Of a stretch of DNA of 64,000 nucleotides, positions 57,226-64,000 are shown piece by piece. Both the position numbers and the translations under genes were made by a program. The DNA comes from CAVPLM01 sp963713545 (GTDB taxonomy: Bacteria > Actinomycetota > Thermoleophilia > RBG-16-64-13). Under the pieces are notes generated by a model. That model was not told the origin of the DNA and ran no database searches. It saw only the letters and a program-made list of their open reading frames with translations. How positions within the stretch are numbered: position 1 is the first letter of the stretch; each line of letters begins with the position of its first letter. The stretch spans positions 186,001-250,000 of the forward strand of contig CAVQME010000002.1 in the NCBI GenBank assembly GCA_963713545.1, written 5' to 3'.

Positions 57226-59511
57226 TCAGTGAGGCGTGACCCGGTAAGCGTCGTAGACCGTGTCGATGCGGCGGATTCGTTGTAGGACCGTCTCCAGGTA
57301 GTCGATCTCGGGAACGTCGAACACGAAGCGGTCCCTGACCATGTTGTTACGCGCCGTAAAGACCTGGGCGGCTATGATGCTGACCCCGCTCTCGCTGAGG
57401 GTGCGGGAGATGTCCTCCAACAGGTGGTTCCGATCGTAGGCCTCTACCTGGATCTCCACCCGTAGCGGAGTCTTGGTCTGCGTATCCCAGTGCACGGCCG
57501 TGAAGCGCTCGGGGGTCTTTTCCAGGGCCCTAACGTTGGGGCAATCCCGGCGATGGATGGTGATGCCCCGGCCGAGAGAGATATACCCCACCACGTCGTC
57601 CCCCGGGACCGGACGGCAACACTGGGGTATACGGATGGCCACGTCCTCGATGCCGTCGACATGGATGCCCAACTGGCTCGACGAGGGGATGCCCTTGGCG
57701 CCCTTGGAGACCGTCCCAGGGACCGACAGGATCGCGGCAGCGCCCTCTCCTTCCCGGTGCAGGCTCTGTATGACCCGCGTGACCACGTGCTGAGGGCTGA
57801 TCTTGCCCGTACCGACCGCGATGAAGAAGTCTTCCTTCTTGGGGTGGTTGGTCTCCCGCATCACCTCGCTGAGGAGATCGGAACCGATGAGGCGTTGAGC
57901 CGGAAGCCCCTGCTTGCGGAATCCTTCTAGAAGCGCTTCCCGTCCCAGGTGCTCCGCATCCTCTTTGCGCTCCCGCTTGAACCATTGGCGTATCTTGTTG
58001 CGCGCGCCCGAGCTCGCCACGAACTGGAGCCAATCTCGCGACGGGCCCTGCGCCGTCTTCGAAGTGAGGACCTCGACGATATCGCCCGACTGAAGCCTGT
58101 AGGTAAGCGGCACGATGCGACCATCGACCTTGGCCCCGATGCAGCGATGCCCTACATCGGTGTGGATGGCATAGGCGAAGTCGACCGGCGTGGACCCAGC
58201 GGGAAGGCTTTTGACCTCTCCCTTGGGCGTGAACACGTAGACCTCATCGTGGAACAGGTCGACGCGCAGCGACTCCATGAACTCGCCGGCATCCTTGGTC
58301 TCGGACTGCCAGTCCATGATCTGCCGAAGCCATTGCAGCTTCTCTGCCTGAGCGGCTTCGCGTTGTCCTCCCCGGCCGGGCTTCTCCTTGTATATCCAGT
58401 GGGCTGCGATACCGTATTGCGCAGTCTCGTGCATGTCGTAGGTGCGTATCTGGATCTCGAGAGGCTTGCCCTGCGGTCCTATCACCGTAGTGTGCAGCGA
58501 CTGGTACATGTTGAACTTGGGCATGGCCACGTAGTCTTTGAAGCGTCCGGGGAGCGGCTTCCAGATGGAGTGGATGATCCCCAAAGCCGCGTAGCAGTCT
58601 TTGACAGAGTCGACCAAGACTCGTAGGGCCGTGAGGTCGTAGATCTCGTTGAACTCCTTGCCCTTGCGTACCATCTTGTCGTAGATGGAGTAGAAATGCT
58701 TGGCCCGGCCCGAGATCTCGGCCTGGATGTTCACCGCCGTCAGCTCGCGGTCGAGGATGGCTCGAGCCTCGTCGACGTCGCGTTCCCGGTCGGCCCTTCT
58801 CTGGGAAACCATGCGCTGTACCTCGGCGTATTTTCGCGGGTGCAGCGTCGCGAACGAGAGGTCCTCCAGTTCCCATCGCACCGATTCGATACCGAGCCGA
58901 TGAGCCAAGGGCGCATATACCTCGAGAGTCTCCCTGGATTTCTGGATCTGCTTCTCCTTACCCAGATACCCCAGGGTGCGCATGTTGTGCAACCTGTCGG
59001 CCAATTTGATGAGGATGACCCGGATATCCTTGGCCATGGCGATGATCATCTTGCGGATGTTCTCAGCCTGCTCCTCCTCGACGGTGCGGAAGGAAATCTG
59101 CGAGAGCTTGGTCACCCCGTCGACGAGCAGGGCTACCTCGTCGCCGAACTGATCCCGGACCGCCTCGATGGACATTCCCGTGTCCTCGACCACGTCGTGC
59201 AGAAGGGCCGCTGCCAAAGTGGCCGAGTCGAGTTTGAGGTCGGCGCAGATGTCGGCGGTCCCGACCGGATGATTGAGGTATGCCTCGCCGCTGGCCCTTA
59301 CCTGCGTGTGGTGTTGAGAGGCCGCCACTGCGAACGCTCTCGTCACGACATCCCGGTCGAAAGATGGGTTGTACTGCTCGACCTTGCGCAGCAGGCCATC
59401 CAGTAAGGCCTGATGCTGAACCTCGGGGTCCTCGACCTGAGCGACCGGGCCTTCCTTCACTTGTGCTTTCGACCGAGTGGTCTTCAGAGGGTCTGACAAA
59501 GCCTTGAACAC
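57226..59511 (-). CDS. rel: bifunctional (p)ppGpp synthetase/hydrolase Rel
   Basis: 761 residues, long RSH protein of the stringent response. HD hydrolase: ASGEAYLNHPVGTADICADL, LLHDVVEDTGMS, IKLADRLHNMRTLGYL. Synthetase: YSIYDKMVRKGKEFNEIYDL, PGRFKDYVAMPKFNMYQSLH. Then TGS (VYVFTPKGEVKSLPAGSTPV), the zinc-finger region with QCCRPVPGDDVVGY, and a C-terminal ACT (LRVEIQVEAYDRNHLLEDIS). The intact HD motif suggests hydrolase activity as well. Its start overlaps the recJ stop by 28 nt. Confidence 0.96.
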   Translation of the reverse strand: MFKALSDPLKTTRSKAQVKEGPVAQVEDPEVQHQALLDGLLRKVEQYNPSFDRDVVTRAFAVAASQHHTQVRASGEAYLNHPVGTADICADLKLDSATLAAALLHDVVEDTGMSIEAVRDQFGDEVALLVDGVTKLSQISFRTVEEEQAENIRKMIIAMAKDIRVILIKLADRLHNMRTLGYLGKEKQIQKSRETLEVYAPLAHRLGIESVRWELEDLSFATLHPRKYAEVQRMVSQRRADRERDVDEARAILDRELTAVNIQAEISGRAKHFYSIYDKMVRKGKEFNEIYDLTALRVLVDSVKDCYAALGIIHSIWKPLPGRFKDYVAMPKFNMYQSLHTTVIGPQGKPLEIQIRTYDMHETAQYGIAAHWIYKEKPGRGGQREAAQAEKLQWLRQIMDWQSETKDAGEFMESLRVDLFHDEVYVFTPKGEVKSLPAGSTPVDFAYAIHTDVGHRCIGAKVDGRIVPLTYRLQSGDIVEVLTSKTAQGPSRDWLQFVASSGARNKIRQWFKRERKEDAEHLGREALLEGFRKQGLPAQRLIGSDLLSEVMRETNHPKKEDFFIAVGTGKISPQHVVTRVIQSLHREGEGAAAILSVPGTVSKGAKGIPSSSQLGIHVDGIEDVAIRIPQCCRPVPGDDVVGYISLGRGITIHRRDCPNVRALEKTPERFTAVHWDTQTKTPLRVEIQVEAYDRNHLLEDISRTLSESGVSIIAAQVFTARNNMVRDRFVFDVPEIDYLETVLQRIRRIDTVYDAYRVTPH

Positions 59512-62045
59512 TCCTCGTACTCCGCTTCCGCCGCAACGTAAGCGGGGACGCTCTGCGCCTCTAGTTTAGCTTCTCCGACACTGTGACGCTCGATACCAAG
59601 CTCGCTCAGCACAGCGTGGGCTCGGCGCAGTTCCTCATACCCGAGGGAGGCGCCCACCTCGCGCCGGCCGAGCTCGGCGGCTCTCTCCAGAACCGTATCG
59701 GCATCGGCCGCCGCTTCCATAGCCCGGTATATACACACCATGGCGAAGCGCGGGTGGACCAGGTAGCGAAGGAGCGAGGCCGTTGCCCGACGCTCGTCTT
59801 CTCCATAGTAGAGATGAAGCAGGGCGCCCTCATCACTCAGGTGGCGGAGTAGACTCACGTGGGCCCTGCGATAGGGCGGATCGGCAGCGATCACATGCAG
59901 CCTCCCCATGAGAAGCCCGGGGAACCGAGCCGCAGCATCCCACTCCACGAGGAGTAGTGTGGCTGTGGCTATTCGATCGCCATTCCCCTGGTGGCACCCT
60001 CGTCCTATGCATTCCAAAGAGCCCCGACTCAGCTCGTCCAGGGGGATCCGGCCCAGTGCACCCCGCGGCACGTGCGCGACCGAACACGTGAGAATGGCGG
60101 TCCGCTCACCACCGGCGACCACCTGGGTGATGGCTCCGGCCCTGCCCGGCCGGTTCCTCAGATCTCTGGCCTCGGGCACGAAGGGCATCGCCGGCGAGTC
60201 GCCCGTTCCGGGAAGAAGGTCCGCCGGGCGCCCCTGCGCTCCCGTCACCGTCCACGCGGGGCAGCCGGGCCCGCATTCGCAGAGCGCCTTGCCGCCACCG
60301 GCCGCCGCTCCCACCCGCTCCAGCACCAACTCGGGACGTAGTGTGCCCTGCCACTCGTCGACCACCAGCTGGGCGCCTACTACCCGCCCGTCACCATCGT
60401 CGCGCAGCGTGGCAGCCATCTCTCCCAGCCCAAACCCGATCGCCCGAGTGAGAACGCCGTCGACATCCACTAGGCACCGAAGATGCGACCCGGTGCGAGT
60501 GGCCTCCGGTTGCCTGATACCGGCCTCGACCAGGAGAAGACGGGGACGGGGGTTGCCGCTGCCGAAAGGCCCCAAAGAGGCCAGGGCAGTAGCTGTGTCG
60601 GCGTTGATATCCTCGCCCCTCAGTACGGCATCCGCCCGATAGACGGGCCGAAGATCGCCGGCATCGAGGGCGGCGCCGGCGTGGACTTCGATATCGTGGC
60701 GGAAACCGGTGAGGGCCGCAGCGTCCAGCGTCAGGCCTACAGCCTGCTTGTGCCCGCCGTACACGGTCAGATGTCCGGCACATGCGTTGAGTGCGGCCAT
60801 CAGGTCGTACCCGGAGATGCTCCTGCCGGACCCTTTGGCCACCCCATCCCGGATCCCCAGGAGGATGGTAGGACGGTGGTAACGCTCGACCAGGCGGCTC
60901 GCGACTATTCCGACCACTCCTTCGTGCCATCCCTCCCCCCCGAGCACGAGGGCCGCGGGGAGATCGGCAAGAGACTCCACCTGGGCGACCGCCTCATCCA
61001 GAATCTGTCGCTCGACGTCCTGCCGGGCACAGTTCAGTTCGTGGAGTTGAGCCGCTATCGCCTCCGCTTCCGCCTCGCTGTCCGTGAGCAGAAGGCGGAG
61101 AGGGACCGACGGATCGGCCAGCCGGCCGGCGGCGTTCAAACGGGGAGCCAAGCGGAAGGCGACGGCTCCCGAATCGATCGCTCCCGTGCAGCCCGACACC
61201 TTCGCCAACGCCCGCAGGCCGGCCCGGGAGCCGATGGCGATCAGTTTGAGACCCTCTCTCACATAGTAGCGATTCTCGCCTCGCAGGGAGGCGAGGTCTG
61301 CGATGGTGCCGATCGCTACAAGGTCCAGCAGTTCGTGCAGCGCCGCGGGCAGGTTGTCCACGGAAGCTGTCCCTCGGCGCACATGAAGGGCGTGCATGAC
61401 CTTGAGCGCCAGGCCGACGCCGCACAGGTCCCCGTGAGGATAGGCGCCCACAGCGGAATGGACGAGATGGCAGTCCGGGAGGATCGGACCGGGCTGGTGA
61501 TGGTCGACTACCACCACCTCCAGGCCCAGGTCCTTGGCCAGGGCTACCTCATCCGGGTAGTTCACGCCGCAGTCGACGGTCACGAGCACCGCCGCCCCGC
61601 CGGCGGCGATGGTCTCCACCGCGGTCCGAGAGAGCCCGTACCCTTCTTTGAAACGGCTGGGGAGGTACCACTCGGCTTCCACGCCCAGGCCGCGCAGTCC
61701 CAAGACCATGAGGGCGGTGGCCGTCACCCCGTCGGCGTCGTAGTCTCCGTGGACCACGATGCGGCACCGCCGGTCGATAGCCTCCGATATCACCCGCACT
61801 GCATGGTCCATGTGCCCGAATAGGAACGGGTCGGGCAACGCAACCGAGCAATCCAGAAAATCCCGGGCAGCGACCGGGTCGGCGAAACCGCGACCCACGA
61901 GAACCATGGAGGCCACCAAGGGAAGGCCCAGGTCGCGACTCAGTCCAGCTGCCGCCTGCCAGGAGTAGGGGCTCACGGCCCACGTAGTGGGATCTAAGGA
62001 AGCCAGAGCTCTCCGATCGCTAACGGACCCGGCTGGCCGGATCAT
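59484..62045 (-). CDS. recJ: single-stranded-DNA exonuclease RecJ with C-terminal extension
   Basis: 853 residues from ATG 62045. DHH core: VHGDYDADGVTATALMVLGL, VTVDCGVNYPDE, VVVDHHQPGP, AIGTIADLASL, and DHHA1/OB parts GGEGWHEGVVGIVASRL, GSGRSISGYDL, VYGGHKQAVGL and LGPFGSGNPRPRLLL. After about residue 625 comes roughly 220 residues beyond the standard RecJ core, beginning with a CECGPGC cluster and ending in helices; its role is unknown. A longer in-frame start exists but adds only a low-complexity leader. Confidence 0.93.
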   Translation of the reverse strand: MIRPAGSVSDRRALASLDPTTWAVSPYSWQAAAGLSRDLGLPLVASMVLVGRGFADPVAARDFLDCSVALPDPFLFGHMDHAVRVISEAIDRRCRIVVHGDYDADGVTATALMVLGLRGLGVEAEWYLPSRFKEGYGLSRTAVETIAAGGAAVLVTVDCGVNYPDEVALAKDLGLEVVVVDHHQPGPILPDCHLVHSAVGAYPHGDLCGVGLALKVMHALHVRRGTASVDNLPAALHELLDLVAIGTIADLASLRGENRYYVREGLKLIAIGSRAGLRALAKVSGCTGAIDSGAVAFRLAPRLNAAGRLADPSVPLRLLLTDSEAEAEAIAAQLHELNCARQDVERQILDEAVAQVESLADLPAALVLGGEGWHEGVVGIVASRLVERYHRPTILLGIRDGVAKGSGRSISGYDLMAALNACAGHLTVYGGHKQAVGLTLDAAALTGFRHDIEVHAGAALDAGDLRPVYRADAVLRGEDINADTATALASLGPFGSGNPRPRLLLVEAGIRQPEATRTGSHLRCLVDVDGVLTRAIGFGLGEMAATLRDDGDGRVVGAQLVVDEWQGTLRPELVLERVGAAAGGGKALCECGPGCPAWTVTGAQGRPADLLPGTGDSPAMPFVPEARDLRNRPGRAGAITQVVAGGERTAILTCSVAHVPRGALGRIPLDELSRGSLECIGRGCHQGNGDRIATATLLLVEWDAAARFPGLLMGRLHVIAADPPYRRAHVSLLRHLSDEGALLHLYYGEDERRATASLLRYLVHPRFAMVCIYRAMEAAADADTVLERAAELGRREVGASLGYEELRRAHAVLSELGIERHSVGEAKLEAQSVPAYVAAEAEYEECSRLCQTL

Positions 62046-62119
62046 TCGCCGGCGCCGCGGTCCCGTTCGTGTCTGTCTGTCACCACACACTATACCGGGC
62101 ACGGCGGACGAGTAAGACC

Positions 62120-63799
62120 TCAAAGCCTCCCGGACCGGAGGATGGCATAGACCAGCCATGCCCCGAAGAAGAGCGAGCCGACAAGCCCCGGCACTCCCCA
62201 GACCGACAACCCCCCGATATGCGGACCCTCCTCGACCATCACGGCCACAGCCGTGCTGGCCAGACCCAGACCGACACACACGAGAGCGACGACCAGCCTG
62301 TTGGTGATGATATCCAGGCGGTGCATCATGTTCTCCAGACCGGTATGCCGAAACTTGATCTCGATCTCTCCGTCGCGCGCTTCTTCGAGGATGTCGTGCA
62401 GCTGTAGCGGGTAGTCACGCAGTATCTGAGCGTACTCGCCGGCATAGCGCTGGAGGCGGTCTGAGATGAGCCGGGGGTCGAGACGCTGCCGCTGCAGTTC
62501 GCTGGCGTAGCCACGGGCGGTGGAAAAGAAGTCTAGGTCTGGGTAGAGCTGACTGACCACCCCTTCCATGGTGAGGAGCGCCTTGTCCAGAAGCAAGAAC
62601 CGGCTCGGCAGACGTAGCTGAAGGGAGTAGACGATGTCGAACACCTGATGGAGCAGAGACGACACGTCGATATTGGCAAGCGACATGCCGAAGTAGCGGC
62701 TGAAGCCTTCTTCGATGGACTGGGTGACCGACTCGTCCGCAGACGGAGCCCAGTGCACGCCCAAACGTTTTAGCGACCGCTTGATGCCGAGAACGTCGGA
62801 CTGCATGACGTGCAGGAAGAGTCGCACCCCTTCTTCCAGATCCTCGCGCCGCAGGAAGCCGGCCGTCCCAAAGTCCAATAGTCCCAGTCTTCCTTCCCCT
62901 ACGTAGACGATGTTCGCGGGATGCGGGTCGCCGTGGAAGAAACCATCGTGGAGTATCTGCCTGAACCAACAGTCGGTGATCGCCTCCGCCAGGACCTTAC
63001 GTTCTTCCAGGGGAAGAGCCATCACTTCGGGAGCATTCAATGTAGGACCGTCGATACGCTCGAGGGTGAGGACGCGCTTGCTGCAGTACTGCCAATGGAC
63101 TTGCGGTATCCGCACACTCGCGGAGTCCTTGAAGTTGGTGCCGAACCGGTCCGCGTTCCGCGCCTCCAGGATGTAGTCGAGCTCCCGGCTGATGTTCCGA
63201 GCGAACTCCTGCACCACGCTCGTCAGAGACACTCCAAGCTCGACACGGTTCTCGAGCATCTCGGCGACCTGGAAGAGCACCTCGATATCCTTGGGTATCT
63301 GGCGGGCGGCGCCCGGTCGCTGCACCTTGACCACCACCCGCTGCCCTCCAGGCAGAACGGCGGCGTGCACCTGCCCGATGGAGGCGGCCGCCAGCGGCTC
63401 CACCTCGAAGCTCTCGAAGGCACGGGCGAGCGTCAAGCCGAGGTCCTCCTCGACCACCTCTTGGATCGTGTCGAACGGCAGCGGCGTGACTTGGTCTTGG
63501 AGCTTGACCAGCTCCTGGACGATATCGGCCGGCACGATGTCCGGGCGGGTGCTCAGCAACTGCCCGAACTTGACGAAGGTGGGACCCAACTCGTCCAGCA
63601 TCTCCCGCACGTGCCGTCCTCGCTGAGCGGGCAGAGGTTGATCCTGCCGGTGCCTGTGCGGCATGGGGCTGAGAAGACGATGACGTTCGAAGAAATACCC
63701 GAAGCCGTGACGTACCGCGACCTCGGAGATCTCCCGTATCCGCTCGATGTTGCGGATACGAGTCCTAAGACTCGGGTGTCTCACCTGAGAAGGCTGCAA
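62120..63799 (-). CDS. ABC1/UbiB (AarF) family atypical kinase
   Basis: 559 residues. KxGQ motif FVKFGQLLSTRPDIVP, Ala-rich nucleotide loop AAASIGQVHAAVLPGG, VVVKVQRPG, HGDPHPANIVYVG and LLDFGTAGFL, with two C-terminal transmembrane helices (LVVALVCVGLGLASTAVAV and GVPGLVGSLFFGAWLVYAI). UbiB/COQ8-type ATPases support isoprenoid quinone synthesis; in actinobacteria the quinone would be menaquinone and the role is unclear. Confidence 0.9.
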   Translation of the reverse strand: MQPSQVRHPSLRTRIRNIERIREISEVAVRHGFGYFFERHRLLSPMPHRHRQDQPLPAQRGRHVREMLDELGPTFVKFGQLLSTRPDIVPADIVQELVKLQDQVTPLPFDTIQEVVEEDLGLTLARAFESFEVEPLAAASIGQVHAAVLPGGQRVVVKVQRPGAARQIPKDIEVLFQVAEMLENRVELGVSLTSVVQEFARNISRELDYILEARNADRFGTNFKDSASVRIPQVHWQYCSKRVLTLERIDGPTLNAPEVMALPLEERKVLAEAITDCWFRQILHDGFFHGDPHPANIVYVGEGRLGLLDFGTAGFLRREDLEEGVRLFLHVMQSDVLGIKRSLKRLGVHWAPSADESVTQSIEEGFSRYFGMSLANIDVSSLLHQVFDIVYSLQLRLPSRFLLLDKALLTMEGVVSQLYPDLDFFSTARGYASELQRQRLDPRLISDRLQRYAGEYAQILRDYPLQLHDILEEARDGEIEIKFRHTGLENMMHRLDIITNRLVVALVCVGLGLASTAVAVMVEEGPHIGGLSVWGVPGLVGSLFFGAWLVYAILRSGRL

Positions 63800-63881
63800 T
63801 CGGACCTCCCCGCGCAGATCCCCACCTGCCGTCCGGCGCCTGCCTCTGGCAAGACGCTCCCCGGGCAGACCAGCCGGCTAC

Positions 63882-64000
63882 TCAGGTGCTGGCAGATCCG
63901 CCTACCGAGCCGCCGGGCGCAGACCCCGAGGCGGCGTCTTCGGCCGCCTCCAGGAGTTGCACTCGATGTTCGAGCTGGCGTAGCCGGAACTCGATATCTT
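63882..64000 (-). CDS. C-terminal end of a coiled-coil protein (cut by window edge)
   Basis: The last 38 codons on the minus strand read DIEFRLRQLEHRVQLLEAAE then an Ala/Gly/Ser tail and a stop. The heptad pattern suggests a coiled coil, similar to the ends of phasin-like or granule-associated proteins often found beside UbiB genes. Too little is visible to name it. Confidence 0.45.
   Translation of the reverse strand, partial: DIEFRLRQLEHRVQLLEAAEDAASGSAPGGSVGGSAST

Noticed and set aside
1..64000. CRISPR arrays, rRNA, toxin-antitoxin or restriction systems
   Set aside because: No regularly spaced repeats, rRNA signatures or recognisable defence genes were seen on either strand.

Overview
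This 64 kb window is a dense, high-GC bacterial chromosome segment that is almost entirely housekeeping. Features point to a deep-branching actinobacterium of the Rubrobacteria/Thermoleophilia/Coriobacteriia kind (inference, not proven): gcvH - FHA (GarA-like) - MerR (FtsR-like) in the mycobacterial order; an RsiG-like c-di-GMP anti-sigma homologue; the alaS-ruvX-mltG-aroE string; and a nucleotidyltransferase/phosphomannomutase-like fusion. Genes are packed with many ATGA/GTGA/TTGA start-stop overlaps, so most are co-transcribed in long operons.

Layout. 0-15.5 kb (+): end of aroB, aroQ, efp, an Asp23/YloU protein, nusB, dxs, tlyA, nadK, recN, pyrG, an M20 peptidase, a Nudix hydrolase, ald, xerD and a fused deoB-purine nucleoside phosphorylase. 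15.5-16 kb (-): a RidA-like protein. 16.1-30.8 kb (+): a DHH-CBS-tRNA nucleotidyltransferase gene (frame-shifted), an M50 protease (frame-shifted), scpA, scpB, rluB, then an aromatic block (hisC, DAHP synthase, tyrA, aroA), a cmk-plsC fusion, ispH, der, plsY and tRNA-Pro(GGG). 30.9-32.3 kb: a small accessory patch bounded by the intact tRNA-Pro and a 3' tRNA-Pro copy, with a decayed integrase tail and three tiny genes; it reads as the scar of an integrated element. 32.4-39.1 kb: a sugar nucleotidyltransferase with a degenerate phosphomannomutase domain, an MglA/MglB-like GTPase-Roadblock pair (-), gcvH, the RsiG-like protein, an unknown 98-residue protein, a zinc-ribbon FHA protein, a MerR regulator and apt. 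39.5-63.8 kb (-): pilC, pilT, pilB, aroE, mltG, ruvX, alaS, a SigB/SigF-type sigma factor with an RsbW-like neighbour, YtxH and DUF948 proteins, a NifU-MnmA fusion, a lipoprotein, aspS, hisS, an MBL hydrolase, rel, recJ, ubiB and the tail of a coiled-coil protein.

How it fits together. Seven genes serve aromatic amino acid synthesis (DAHP synthase, aroB, aroQ, aroE, aroA, tyrA, hisC as likely aminotransferase); aroC and aroK are not in view. Type IV pilus motor genes, a polarity-type GTPase pair, an RsiG-like c-di-GMP effector and a PilB with MshEN-like N-terminal repeats suggest surface motility under c-di-GMP control. Several enzymes are fusions that couple consecutive or related steps: DeoB-PNP, CMK-PlsC, NifU-MnmA and DHH-CBS-PAP.

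Cautions. Two adjacent genes (18.4 and 19.3 kb) and the pilC start (40.8 kb) look frame-shifted by one base. These could be real lesions, recoding or consensus errors, and only reads can decide. No CRISPR array, rRNA or intact mobile element is visible.
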